A DNA stretch of 64,000 nt from Flavobacterium sp. NRK F7. GTDB taxonomy: Bacteria > Bacteroidota > Bacteroidia > Flavobacteriales > Flavobacteriaceae. A program made the position numbers and the translations under genes. The notes under the pieces are model-generated. The model made no database searches and was not told the origin of the DNA. It saw nothing but the letters and a program-made list of their open reading frames with translations. Position 1 is the first letter of the stretch, and each line of letters opens with the position of its first letter. Location: positions 1,915,624-1,979,623 of the forward strand of contig NZ_JAMXLB010000001.1 of the NCBI RefSeq assembly GCF_024054195.1, written 5' to 3'. This document shows positions 1-8,834 of this stretch, piece after piece.

Positions 1-353
1 GTTTCATCTGTATTAGACTCATTGAATTCCTCTCGTTTTTCATCAATTAAATGATGGTACTGATTCATGAACGATTTTCTGATTTCTTCTACATGGTCTT
101 TAATTGCCATTACTTTATGGTTGTGGACTAACTTATCTAATTCAGTAGTTAGTTCTTCCATAGTAAGAGAATCGTAGTCTAACATTGGAATAATATGTTT
201 ATCCTGAATAGAGTCGTCTTCGTTTTCTTCTGCGTTGGAATTATCAATCTCGTCTAAAGCAGATTGATTAATAGTGATTACATTTTCTTGAGACTCTTGC
301 TCTTTTTGTCCATCTGCGTTTTGCAGGTTATCATTCTTTTCTTCTAACATCAT
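1..353 (-). CDS. DUF349 domain-containing protein, N-terminal part (cut by window edge)
   Basis: Open frame with no stop from the ATG at 353 to the left edge, about 117 residues. The N-terminus MLEEKNDNLQ and the acidic, low-complexity first 50 residues match what I recall of flavobacterial DUF349 proteins, which sit next to aroE in this family. The DUF349 helical repeats themselves lie outside the window. Two ATGs in a row (353 and 350) could serve as the start. A TTTG-19-TATCTTCG promoter ends about 28 bases upstream and supports this start. The molecular function of DUF349 proteins is not established. The identification rests on the N-terminus and position only. Confidence 0.6.
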   Translation of the reverse strand, partial: MMLEEKNDNLQNADGQKEQESQENVITINQSALDEIDNSNAEENEDDSIQDKHIIPMLDYDSLTMEELTTELDKLVHNHKVMAIKDHVEEIRKSFMNQYHHLIDEKREEFNESNTDE

Positions 354-380
354 TACATGCTTAAGGTTACTAATTGCGAC

Positions 381-411
381 CGAAGATACTAAAGGCTGTG
401 CAAAATTCAAA
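381..411 (-). promoter_or_regulatory. Bacteroidetes-type promoter of the DUF349 gene
   Basis: On the minus strand TTTG (411-408) is followed after 19 bases by TATCTTCG (388-381), one base off the TAnnTTTG consensus. The ATG at 353 lies about 28 bases downstream. Confidence 0.6.
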
Positions 412-581
412 GAAAAACCCGTATTTTTATATGTTAGAATACGCTTTAATGAATCTGTTCTTGTGTTTTCTATAAAATAAATTGAATCTTCAGAGACGAA
501 ATTATCTGTAATAATGATTCATAGAATAAGATTTTGAATTTTATAAAGCTTATGGAGGTTTTAATTGGGTATACCAATATC

Positions 582-1343
582 TTATCCATTCCAGATACTC
601 CAAGCTTTTTCTGCTTGAAAAAGAAGCATTTCATAACCATTTTTTGTTTTAGCTCCTTGTGTTTTGGCTTTTCTTAAAAACGAGGTTTCCTCAGGATTAT
701 ATACTAAATCAAAAGCGATATGATTTTTTGTAAATAAATGATAATCTAGAGGAGGTGCATCGTCTATGTTAGGATGTGTTCCTACAGGTGTAGTGTTTAC
801 AATAATTTGATATTCTTCAAAAATTTCTTGGTTTAACTCTTCATAACCTAATTGAAATTCATTTGGATTTCGAGAAACAAAATCATATTCAATTTTTAAC
901 TTCTTAAAGGCAAATGCAATGGCTTTACTGGCACCGCCAGTTCCTAAAATAAGCGCTTTTTTATGATGGGTATCAAGTAAAGGTTTGATAGCTTTTTTAA
1001 ATCCATAATAATCGGTATTGTGTCCTTTTAATTTTTTCTTTTTTGAAATCGTAATAGTATTAACTGCTCCAATTATTTTTGCGTTTTTAGATAGTTTATC
1101 TAAATACGGGATAATTTCTTCTTTATATGGAATGGTAACATTTAATCCTTTTAAACCTTTAGTTTCTGAAAGAATTTTAGGAAAATCTTTAATGCTTGCA
1201 ATATCAAAGTTAAGATATTCACAATTGTCAAAATGAAGTAATTGAAATTTTTCGGTAAAGTATTTTTTGGAGAAGGAATAACTAATATTTTTTCCAATTA
1301 GCCCAAATTTAATTTGCTTTTTATTTTTATTCTTTTTTGACAT
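582..1343 (-). CDS. aroE: shikimate dehydrogenase (AroE)
   Basis: Reduces 3-dehydroshikimate to shikimate with NADPH, in the cytoplasmic aromatic amino acid pathway. The 253-residue protein has the substrate-binding NVTIPYK motif with the catalytic lysine at 74, its partner aspartate in NTDYYGF at about 111, the dinucleotide loop GTGGASKA near 135, NTTPVG, and the C-terminal KNGYEMLLFQA block. I take the ATG at 1343 (MSKKNKNKKQ). A longer in-frame start at 1409 would lie inside the upstream DUF368 gene and adds nothing conserved. The DUF368 gene stops 5 bases upstream, so the two are very probably co-transcribed. Confidence 0.95.
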   Translation of the reverse strand: MSKKNKNKKQIKFGLIGKNISYSFSKKYFTEKFQLLHFDNCEYLNFDIASIKDFPKILSETKGLKGLNVTIPYKEEIIPYLDKLSKNAKIIGAVNTITISKKKKLKGHNTDYYGFKKAIKPLLDTHHKKALILGTGGASKAIAFAFKKLKIEYDFVSRNPNEFQLGYEELNQEIFEEYQIIVNTTPVGTHPNIDDAPPLDYHLFTKNHIAFDLVYNPEETSFLRKAKTQGAKTKNGYEMLLFQAEKAWSIWNG

Positions 1344-1348
1344 ATAGC

Positions 1349-2317
1349 TTATTTTTTTCCTAATCGGTTCGCTATTTTTTCTAATCCGAAAATTAACATA
1401 AATCCACAAATAACCATAATTATAGCTGTTAAAATTTGTGGATCACCTTGAAAGTTTTGTGGTAGAATACTTTTCTCTAGAAACGGGACTGTTTCTCCGT
1501 GACTATTAATTCGAGTTTCAATCACTTCTTTCCAAGGCCAGATTTTATTTAAGGAACCAATCATAAAACCAACAAGTAAGGCTAAAGTAGTATTTTTATG
1601 ATTGGAAAACATCCAAGTTAGTACTTTTGAAAATAATTTCAAGCCTAAAATTGCTCCAATCGCAAAGGTTCCTAATTTTAATAACGCATTACTAATAATT
1701 TCAAAATTTACTGTAGAAAGACCTTCTCTGAGTTGATTGATGGTTCCAATAACAGTTTGATACGAACCCATTAGAAGTAATATGAAAGCTCCTGAAACAC
1801 CAGGTAAAATCATGGCTATAATGGCTAAAAAACCAGATATAAAAAGATACCAATAACTATCTGGTGATTCGGTAGGTTTTGCAATAGTAATATAATAAGA
1901 AATTACAATGCCAATGAGTAATGATACAATAGCTTTCCAAGACCAAGTTGAAATTTCTTTCCAAATAAACAAAATACTGGCGATAACTAATCCAAAGAAA
2001 AAAGACCAAACTACAATAGGTTGGGTGTCTAAAAGATGGATTATTATTTTTGAGAAAGTTACCACACTAATGGCAATTCCTAGAATAAGAGCGACTAAAA
2101 AATTACCATTAATGGCTGCCCACGTATTTTTTATTCCGTTTTCTTTAATCCCTTTGATTACTGAGAAATTGATTTTATTAATACTCTCAATTAATTCTTC
2201 ATAGATACCAGAAATAAATGCGATTGTGCCTCCAGAAACGCCAGGGACTACGTCAGCGGCACCCATAGCAATACCTTTTAGAGTGATTAATATATAATCG
2301 GGAAAAAGTTTTCTCAT
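1349..2317 (-). CDS. DUF368 membrane protein, PopT-like polyprenyl-phosphate transporter
   Basis: A 322-residue inner-membrane protein with about eight or nine hydrophobic segments. It carries the two inverted family signatures: GAADVVPGVSGGT near residue 19 and ILPGVSGAF near 168. DUF368 (PopT) proteins have been reported to return undecaprenyl phosphate across the membrane for envelope synthesis, alongside DedA-family transporters. The family call is firm; the substrate is inferred from the family. It lies between a TPR gene and aroE on the same strand, 5 bases before aroE. Envelope-related genes (OstA-like) are a few kilobases upstream on the same strand. Confidence 0.85.
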   Translation of the reverse strand: MRKLFPDYILITLKGIAMGAADVVPGVSGGTIAFISGIYEELIESINKINFSVIKGIKENGIKNTWAAINGNFLVALILGIAISVVTFSKIIIHLLDTQPIVVWSFFFGLVIASILFIWKEISTWSWKAIVSLLIGIVISYYITIAKPTESPDSYWYLFISGFLAIIAMILPGVSGAFILLLMGSYQTVIGTINQLREGLSTVNFEIISNALLKLGTFAIGAILGLKLFSKVLTWMFSNHKNTTLALLVGFMIGSLNKIWPWKEVIETRINSHGETVPFLEKSILPQNFQGDPQILTAIIMVICGFMLIFGLEKIANRLGKK

Positions 2318-2333
2318 GCTTTTATAAAATAAA

Positions 2334-2371
2334 TGTCATTCAGCTAGAAATGGTTTTATAACTGAATGACA
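2334..2371 (-). terminator. Possible terminator or attenuator between the TPR and DUF368 genes
   Basis: A 10-bp perfect stem (2334-2343 with 2362-2371) and an 18-base loop. On the minus strand it is followed by a T-rich stretch. It lies 19 bases after the TPR gene stop and before the DUF368 start. The long loop lowers confidence. Confidence 0.4.
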
Positions 2372-2390
2372 AATTTAGAGAAACTATTAA

Positions 2391-3785
2391 TTAGTTTCTA
2401 TATTTTTCAATGATGTTTTGAACTGTTTTTTTCTTCCACATATTAGGAAAATGATCTTGAATAATGGTGTGATTTTTAAAATTAATTCGCAATCCGTTAT
2501 TAAGGTGAAAATTTCCTTTTTTGGTTTCTTTAGTCAAATGATAGAGGCCAGCTAAACGATATTCAATCTCAAATTCATCAGGAAACACCTCACTTGCTTG
2601 TAATAAAATTTCAATAGCGTTTTCATATTCACCTAATTCTTGTAACATTTGAGACCAAAGAACAAAAGTATCCAAATTAATATCACCTGCTTCGAAAGCT
2701 TTTCTGTAGCCAAGTTCCGCTTCTTCATAAAATTGAAGTCCGTGATTAATAGCAGCATATCGTTTCCAATATAAACTGTTATCACTATCTATTCCTAAGG
2801 CTTTGTTGACATAATAAATGGCTTTTTGGAAGTTTTTTTGACGAATGTAAAAGTCAGTTATGGCAATCCAAGCTTTGTCTAACAATGGGTCTTCATGGAC
2901 AGTTCGTAGATAAAACTTCAATGCCAAGTCCTTTCTACCTAATTTTTCATGACATTTGCCCACACGTAATAAAGCAAAAGATGTTGCATCATCCAATTCC
3001 ATAGTGATGGTATAACAGTCGATTGCTTCTTGGTATTTTTTTAGTTTTTCTAACCCTTTCGCTTTTTCTAAGTAAGCACCTAAGAAAGACTCATCAATAA
3101 GTGTTGCATAATCAAATGCCCATACCGATTTTTCATAATTTTTCAAGGCATAATATTGTCTTCCTAATTGATGCCAAGCCACTTCACTGTAAGGTTTTCT
3201 ATCAATAAATTTTTCTAAATAAGCGATAGCTTCATTGTTTTGGTCTAGAAAATCATAACAATAGATAATGTTGTATAATGCGGAATAATCTTCAGGATCT
3301 TCTTCTAAACATTTAATGAAATAATCTTTTGCTTTTTCTAATTCATCCATAAATAAATATTCCATTCCAATCATAGAATAGACATCAGCATAGTCATCTG
3401 TGAATTTCAAAGCAATTTGTAACGATTCTATTGCTTTTTCATGTTGGTCTCTTTTCGAATAAATATTAGCTTGTTGAATGTAGATTTCTTCGTTGGTAGG
3501 TTCAATAGCGTATAATTCAGACAATAATTTTTCAGCAATATCTAATCGGTCTTCATAGATCAACATCTCTACTTGAACCAATCGTAAACCAGTCGATTTT
3601 GGATGTTGCTCTTGACCAAGTTTTAATGCCTTTTTTGCTAAATTCATTCGACCTGTATCCATATAGTGAAGAATAATGTCTTCAAATTCTTCAGAATCAA
3701 AGAAAAACACTTTGTTCGTTTTTAACATTGATTCAAACTTAGATAAGGATAAGTTGTTCTCTTCTTCTTCATGACTCAATCTCAT
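2391..3785 (-). CDS. tetratricopeptide repeat protein (cytoplasmic)
   Basis: A 464-residue protein built almost entirely of TPR-like helix pairs. Repeats such as EKAIESLQIALK, EKAKDYFIKCLEEDPEDYSALYNI and QKAIYYVNKALGIDSDN run from about residue 40 to 430. There is no signal peptide or membrane segment, so it is probably a cytoplasmic scaffold. The start is the ATG at 3785 (MRLSHEEEE); an upstream TTG at 3791 gives only two extra residues. Partners are unknown. It stands between the aminotransferase and DUF368 genes, with about 115 bases upstream that could hold its own promoter. Confidence 0.85.
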   Translation of the reverse strand: MRLSHEEEENNLSLSKFESMLKTNKVFFFDSEEFEDIILHYMDTGRMNLAKKALKLGQEQHPKSTGLRLVQVEMLIYEDRLDIAEKLLSELYAIEPTNEEIYIQQANIYSKRDQHEKAIESLQIALKFTDDYADVYSMIGMEYLFMDELEKAKDYFIKCLEEDPEDYSALYNIIYCYDFLDQNNEAIAYLEKFIDRKPYSEVAWHQLGRQYYALKNYEKSVWAFDYATLIDESFLGAYLEKAKGLEKLKKYQEAIDCYTITMELDDATSFALLRVGKCHEKLGRKDLALKFYLRTVHEDPLLDKAWIAITDFYIRQKNFQKAIYYVNKALGIDSDNSLYWKRYAAINHGLQFYEEAELGYRKAFEAGDINLDTFVLWSQMLQELGEYENAIEILLQASEVFPDEFEIEYRLAGLYHLTKETKKGNFHLNNGLRINFKNHTIIQDHFPNMWKKKTVQNIIEKYRN

Positions 3786-3902
3786 AAGCAATCAATTTTA
3801 TGGGTTTTGTCTTATATTAAAAGTAAGACATTTTATGGGGTAATGCAATTTTAGTACGAATTGTTTTAAACAATTTAATTAACAATTTTAAAACCAAACA
3901 AG

Positions 3903-5114
3903 TTAGTGTGAATTGTTTTTGTTTTGTAATTCCTGTACTTCATTTAATACTTCAAGAATAATGCCACATCCTTTTTTAATTTCTTCTTTTGAAATGGTTA
4001 AGGGAGGTGTAATACGAATAGCCTTGCCTTCAAACAAAAGCCAAAATAAAATCAATCCTCTTTTATGACACTCTAAGATGACTTGGTTGGTAATTTCAGG
4101 ACTTTCTGTCATGGCAGCGAGCATTAATCCTTTACCTCTCACTTCTGTAAGTAAAGGATGTACTAATAAAGATCTAAAGAGTTGTTCTTTTTCGAGTGCT
4201 TCTGCCATTAAATTAGTTTCTGTAATTTCTTGAAGGGTGGCTAAAGCTGCAGCTGCAATAACAGGGTGACCTCCAAAAGTAGTAATGTGGCCTAGTTTTG
4301 GATCATGACTTAATAAATCCATCATTTTTGAAGAAGCAGTAAATGCACCTATAGGCATTCCACTTGCCATTCCTTTTCCCATTACTACAACATCAGGAAT
4401 CATATTGTAATTTTGAAAACCAAATAATTTTCCAGTACGACCAAAACCAGGCTGAATTTCGTCTAAAATTAAAACAGCACCTACTTCGTCACAACGTTTT
4501 CTTATTTTTATTAAATAGTTGTTTTCAGGTTGAATAAATCCAGCACCACCTTGAATGGTTTCTAATAGTACACCAGCCGTTCGAGTGGTTATTTTTTGGA
4601 TATCTGCCTCATTGTTGAAAGTTATGAAATCCACATCTGGAATTAAAGGTCGAAAAATTTGTTTTCTTTCTTCAAAACCCATCACACTCATGCTTCCCAT
4701 GGTGTTTCCATGATATGCATGATGACAAGAAATGAGTTGGCTTCTACCCGTAACGCGTCGCGCTAATTTTAAAGCACCTTCAATAGCTTCGGTTCCCGAA
4801 TTTACTAAATACGTTTTATTTAATGGTTCAGGTAGGAGTGAAGCTAATAATTTACATAATTCTGTAGCGGGTTTTTGTGCATATTCTCCGTAAACCATTA
4901 CATGAGAATAGCGTTCGAGCTGCTCTTTTATAGCTTGATTTACCCGTTTGGGTTGATGTCCTAAAGTGTTAGCGGAAACACCTGCTACAAAATCTAAATA
5001 GGCTTTTCCGTTTGAATCATAAATATAACTTCCTTCAGCATGTGAAATTTCTAAAGCTAAAGGGTGTGGAGAAGTTTGAGCTTGGTATTTAAAAAAATCA
5101 TCTATCATAGTCAT
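3903..5114 (-). CDS. class III (PLP) aminotransferase, acetylornithine/4-aminobutyrate type
   Basis: A 403-residue fold-type I aminotransferase. It has the cofactor-binding SGTEAIEGALKLAR block near residue 106, ILDEIQPGFGRTG with the PLP-ring aspartate at 219, and the Schiff-base lysine at about 247 in VMGKGMASG. The family uses amino groups distal to the carboxylate (ornithine, acetylornithine, GABA, lysine); the substrate cannot be read from sequence. No arginine-biosynthesis neighbours are present, so argD is not assigned. The ATG at 5114 is 11 bases after the OstA-like stop, so the two genes probably share a transcript. A second ATG (5108) would remove two residues. Confidence 0.85.
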   Translation of the reverse strand: MTMIDDFFKYQAQTSPHPLALEISHAEGSYIYDSNGKAYLDFVAGVSANTLGHQPKRVNQAIKEQLERYSHVMVYGEYAQKPATELCKLLASLLPEPLNKTYLVNSGTEAIEGALKLARRVTGRSQLISCHHAYHGNTMGSMSVMGFEERKQIFRPLIPDVDFITFNNEADIQKITTRTAGVLLETIQGGAGFIQPENNYLIKIRKRCDEVGAVLILDEIQPGFGRTGKLFGFQNYNMIPDVVVMGKGMASGMPIGAFTASSKMMDLLSHDPKLGHITTFGGHPVIAAAALATLQEITETNLMAEALEKEQLFRSLLVHPLLTEVRGKGLMLAAMTESPEITNQVILECHKRGLILFWLLFEGKAIRITPPLTISKEEIKKGCGIILEVLNEVQELQNKNNSH

Positions 5115-5125
5115 TTGGAATACTA

Positions 5126-6841
5126 TTACTTGTTCTTTTCGTTCGTTTCTTTGACTTTTTCCTTAGGTTTAGGGTGCTCTTTATCGTAATCTAATGTTTC
5201 TGGAAGTACTTCCATAGGTATGTCTTGCTCAGAAGCTTTTTTCTTGCTTTCTAATAAAATTTGTTGGTGTATTTTATTTTCTTCCTCAGGAAAGATGTCT
5301 TCTTTCGATTTAATTCTTTCGTCTCCACGCCAAATAAAGCCTCTTAGTTTTCTGGCGTTTTCTGGAAATTCACTTTCGGGATAGGTTTTCGCTTCTACAT
5401 TATTAAAGGCAGTTTGGGAAACAATTTGGTTGTTTTCAAATACAAAATTAAGTTTGCTACATACCTTTTTATCAATTCCAACTAATTCATTTTTGTCATT
5501 GTACATATAATAAATGACTTCAGTGTTTTTTACAACATCTACTTCGCTTAATTTGTTTTCTTTAAACTTGCCATACAAGTATTGTCCTTTAATTTGATTG
5601 TATCCGTTTTCACTTAACGAGTCTTTTTGTACAATAAAGGCGTTGTTAATCACTTTTAAAGAGTCTAATTGCTCCGTTTTATTGTTGCCAATTAAATGCA
5701 TTACATCTCCCGTCATTTGATTATCGTTGTTCCAAAGAACAGGATTGCCTATAAGTTGGGTTAAACCTGTTTTATTGTTCGAATGAATAGAGTCACATTT
5801 TCCACTCATATCGGTTTTAAAGAAACGAACGTTATTAAAAGCACGAATTACTCGGTCTTCTGGAGGGCCTGTTACCAGAATTTTTTTACCATGCATGTAT
5901 AACGAGTCATTTTCTACCTTTGTGATAACAACAGCTCTTTTCGTTAAAATGATAGAATCCTTTCTGGTTTCAGTATTGCGATACATTTCAGCATAATGAC
6001 CTTTGGCCACCATATTATTAATAGTGTCTGTGATTTTTACATTATTAATCCCTCGTGAAAAATTGGTTTTTTGGTCATAATATAAATCGTCTCCTTCTAT
6101 TATTTTATTGTCGTAGGTTATTTTACTGTTTTTTTGAAGTTTACCAATGTCATTATTCGTGTCATAAAATCCATTTTCGGTATAAATCACATTATCTTTA
6201 CTGGTAATTGTTGAAGGCCCAAAAACATAGGCATGACCTGAATTCTCGTAAAAATCAAGATGATTGGTTTTAATTACTGCTTTAGGATTGGTTACTGTAA
6301 CGGCAGAAGTAAACTGATATTTTTTAGAACTTACAAAATAACGACCAGATTTACTTTTTAAGGTGTTTTCTTTATTTATAATAGTGCCGTAGCTATTATA
6401 AAAGGCAATTTGTTTCTTCTTATCAAAGAAAATAGTATCAGTAGTTAAAGTTGATTCTGGAGACCTTAAATTAACATCTCCTGTTGCAAAAGCAAACTCA
6501 TCTTTGCCATCATATTCGGCATAACGACTATTCATGGTAATGGAATCTCCTTGATTGATTTGTACATTACCAAATGCTTTTACATAATTTTCATCTGTAA
6601 AATAATAAGCTTTATTACAATTGATTTTGGTACCTTTATGAATAACTCTAACGTTACCTGTAAATACAGTAGCTCCTGGAATCTCATATTGATTCATATC
6701 AATAAAATCAGAATGCTCAATAATAATTTTATCCGACTCTTGAGTAATGGGTTTACTCTTAGATTCAGGAGTGTTTTTTTGCGCGAAGGCAATCATTCCT
6801 AAAAGGAAAAAACTTAGAATAGAATAAGTAAATCTTTTCAA
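5126..6841 (-). CDS. OstA/LptA-like periplasmic protein
   Basis: A 571-residue exported protein with a signal peptide ending near IAFAQ (residue 21). It then has OstA/LptA-type beta-jellyroll repeats: alternating segments such as TVFTGNVRVIHKGTKINCNKA, YVKAFGNVQINQGDSITMNSRYAEYDG and DEFAFATGDVNL. Such proteins form part of the lipopolysaccharide bridge to the outer membrane. In Bacteroidetes this long OstA-like form is separate from LptD, so a role in lipopolysaccharide transport is inferred. The C-terminal 60 residues are charged and Lys/Glu-rich. It leads a likely two-gene unit with the aminotransferase. Confidence 0.8.
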   Translation of the reverse strand: MKRFTYSILSFFLLGMIAFAQKNTPESKSKPITQESDKIIIEHSDFIDMNQYEIPGATVFTGNVRVIHKGTKINCNKAYYFTDENYVKAFGNVQINQGDSITMNSRYAEYDGKDEFAFATGDVNLRSPESTLTTDTIFFDKKKQIAFYNSYGTIINKENTLKSKSGRYFVSSKKYQFTSAVTVTNPKAVIKTNHLDFYENSGHAYVFGPSTITSKDNVIYTENGFYDTNNDIGKLQKNSKITYDNKIIEGDDLYYDQKTNFSRGINNVKITDTINNMVAKGHYAEMYRNTETRKDSIILTKRAVVITKVENDSLYMHGKKILVTGPPEDRVIRAFNNVRFFKTDMSGKCDSIHSNNKTGLTQLIGNPVLWNNDNQMTGDVMHLIGNNKTEQLDSLKVINNAFIVQKDSLSENGYNQIKGQYLYGKFKENKLSEVDVVKNTEVIYYMYNDKNELVGIDKKVCSKLNFVFENNQIVSQTAFNNVEAKTYPESEFPENARKLRGFIWRGDERIKSKEDIFPEEENKIHQQILLESKKKASEQDIPMEVLPETLDYDKEHPKPKEKVKETNEKNK

Positions 6842-6857
6842 ACTATTTATTTTGGGT

Positions 6858-6865
6858 CAAAAATA
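6858..6865 (-). promoter_or_regulatory. -7 element upstream of the OstA-like gene
   Basis: TATTTTTG on the minus strand fits TAnnTTTG and ends 16 bases before the ATG at 6841, implying a short leader. I see no convincing -33 TTTG. Confidence 0.4.
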
Positions 6866-6910
6866 AGTAAAAAGAACAGAAAGCGATTGTTATTAAGATA
6901 TTTTTATAAT

Positions 6911-6940
6911 AAAAAACGCTTTCAAAGGAAAGCGTTTTTT
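6911..6940 (-). terminator. Rho-independent terminator after purA
   Basis: A 13-bp perfect stem (6911-6923 with 6928-6940) with loop AAAG and A/T runs at both ends, placed 3 bases past the purA stop. The flanking A/T runs would let it work in either direction. Confidence 0.9.
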
Positions 6941-6943
6941 GTT

Positions 6944-8215
6944 TTATTTAATGATCGTTTGTTTTCGATCAGGTCCAACAGAAATAACTGAAATAGGCAC
7001 TTCTAGTTCTTTTTCAATAAATTCGATGTATTCTTTTAGTTCGTTTGGAAGTTCTTCGTAAGTTGTCATTCCTGTTAAATCTGCTTGCCACCCTTTCATA
7101 GTAGTAAAAATAGGTTCTACATTTTCGGGTTCAATATTGTAAGGTAAATGTTGGATTTCTTTTCCTTTGTATTTGTAAGCGGTACAAACATCTAAAGTTT
7201 CAAAACCAGATAGTACATCACCTTTCATCATATACAATTGGGTTACACCATTTACTTGAACTGCATATTTTAAAGCTACAAGGTCTAACCATCCGCATCT
7301 TCTAGGACGACCTGTAACAGCTCCAAATTCATTACCAACCTTAGCCATGGTTTGTCCGGCTTCATTAAAAAGTTCAGTAGGGAATGGGCCACTACCTACA
7401 CGTGTAGTATATGCTTTAAAAATTCCAAATACTTCTTTTACTTTATTTGGTGCAATTCCTAAACCTGTACAAGCACCCGCAGCTGTAGTATTAGATGAAG
7501 TCACAAATGGATAGGTTCCAAAATCAACATCTAATAAAGATCCTTGAGCGCCTTCAGCTAAAATAGATTTTCCTTCTTTTAGTGCTTGGTTTAAATATTC
7601 TTCACTATCAATGAAAGTTAGTTTTTTTAATCCAGAAATTGCATCAAAAAACTCTTCTTCCATTTCTTTTAAGTCGTATTGTAAATCCACATCATAGAAG
7701 GCTATCATAGCTTCATGTTTATCAGCTAAAGCGCGATAACGTATTTTAAAATCTTCTAATTCAATATCTCCTACACGTAAACCGTTTCTGCCTGTTTTAT
7801 CCATGTAAGTTGGTCCGATTCCTTTTAAAGTTGAACCAATTTTTGCTTTTCCTTTTGAAGCTTCTGATGCCGCATCTAAAAGACGGTGTGTTGGTAATAT
7901 AAGGTGTGCTTTTCTGGAAATGAATAATTTAGATTTTACATCCATGTTAAATTTTTCAAGACCTTCTAATTCTTTTTGGAATACTACTGGGTCTATAACA
8001 ACACCGTTTCCAATAATATTAATGGCGTTTTTGTGAAAAATTCCTGATGGAATTGTTCTTAAAACATGTTTTATTCCATCAAATTCTAAAGTATGACCTG
8101 CATTGGGTCCGCCTTGAAAGCGAGCAATAATGTCATATTTTGAAGTTAATACATCGACGATTTTTCCTTTTCCTTCGTCACCCCATTGGAGTCCTAATAA
8201 TAAATCTACGGTCAT
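6944..8215 (-). CDS. purA: adenylosuccinate synthetase
   Basis: Joins IMP and aspartate using GTP to give adenylosuccinate, the first step from IMP to AMP. The 423-residue length is normal for the family. The nucleotide loop GDEGKGK occupies residues 12-18, with the catalytic Asp13 and His41 in NAGHT. The block GIGPTYMDKTGRNGLR and the C-terminal GRPRRCGWLD are also present. It follows the Fur-family gene by 44 bases on the same strand and is closed by a strong terminator, so fur and purA probably form one unit. Confidence 0.97.
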   Translation of the reverse strand: MTVDLLLGLQWGDEGKGKIVDVLTSKYDIIARFQGGPNAGHTLEFDGIKHVLRTIPSGIFHKNAINIIGNGVVIDPVVFQKELEGLEKFNMDVKSKLFISRKAHLILPTHRLLDAASEASKGKAKIGSTLKGIGPTYMDKTGRNGLRVGDIELEDFKIRYRALADKHEAMIAFYDVDLQYDLKEMEEEFFDAISGLKKLTFIDSEEYLNQALKEGKSILAEGAQGSLLDVDFGTYPFVTSSNTTAAGACTGLGIAPNKVKEVFGIFKAYTTRVGSGPFPTELFNEAGQTMAKVGNEFGAVTGRPRRCGWLDLVALKYAVQVNGVTQLYMMKGDVLSGFETLDVCTAYKYKGKEIQHLPYNIEPENVEPIFTTMKGWQADLTGMTTYEELPNELKEYIEFIEKELEVPISVISVGPDRKQTIIK

Positions 8216-8259
8216 TGTAATCTTAGTTGTTTGTCGTTTAGTCTATTTAAGCAGTTGTT

Positions 8260-8706
8260 TTAATTCTTGTTTTCTTTTTTTGTACCATAGAAATAAAGGG
8301 AATGCGTTTGGATATCAATGCCAAACATTTCCTCCATAGTTTGTTTAATTTGTTGAATTCTAGGATCACAAAATTCAATAACTTCTCCTGAATCGGTCAT
8401 GATAATATGGTCGTGTTGTTTATCGAAGTACGATTTTTCGTAATGCGCTTGATTTTGTCCAAATTGATGGCGTCGTACTAAACCACATTCTAAAAGTAAT
8501 TCAATCGTATTGTAAAGTGTAGCTCTACTTACACGGTAATTTTTGTTTTTCATTTTGATATACAAAGATTCGATATCAAAATGTTCTTTTGAGTTGTAAA
8601 TTTCTTGAAGAATAGCATAGCGTTCTGGAGTTTTTCGATGTGCTTTTTCTTCAAGGTATTTGGTAAATACGTTTTTTACAATTTCTTGATTTTTATTGTT
8701 TTCCAT
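8260..8706 (-). CDS. Fur-family transcriptional regulator
   Basis: A 148-residue winged-helix metalloregulator. The DNA-binding half has [14 protein letters not shown] and [15 protein letters not shown] (about residues 24-72). The dimerisation half has the metal-site segment [16 protein letters not shown] (97-112). The CxxC that usually holds structural zinc after this histidine is replaced by M-T-D-S at 103-106; only two cysteines remain (74 and 113). Fur and PerR subtypes cannot be separated by sequence alone. A perfect 17-base palindrome lies in its promoter, suggesting self-regulation. It is followed by purA after 44 bases. Confidence 0.9.
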   Translation of the reverse strand: MENNKNQEIVKNVFTKYLEEKAHRKTPERYAILQEIYNSKEHFDIESLYIKMKNKNYRVSRATLYNTIELLLECGLVRRHQFGQNQAHYEKSYFDKQHDHIIMTDSGEVIEFCDPRIQQIKQTMEEMFGIDIQTHSLYFYGTKKENKN

Positions 8707-8726
8707 TTTGGTTAACTAAATAAACG

Positions 8727-8752
8727 CAAAGATAGGTAAAGTTAAACTTTAC
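8727..8752 (-). promoter_or_regulatory. Promoter and palindromic operator of the Fur-family gene
   Basis: On the minus strand TATCTTTG (8734-8727) is a perfect -7 element 20 bases from the ATG. The plus-strand sequence 8736-8752, GTAAAGTTAAACTTTAC, is a perfect 8-1-8 palindrome abutting the -7 box on its upstream side, where a bound repressor would block polymerase. Confidence 0.6.
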
Positions 8753-8834
8753 TACCTAGTGGTTGTACTTTTTTTTTAACAAAACTTCTTGATAAGTTTG
8801 AGAAAATCTATTCCTTTGTTTTTGTATTTGAGGG

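Noticed and set aside
354..516. Open reading frame in phase with and upstream of the DUF349 start
   Set aside because: It has no ATG and overlaps a good TTTG-19-TATCTTCG promoter; it is more likely non-coding by chance.
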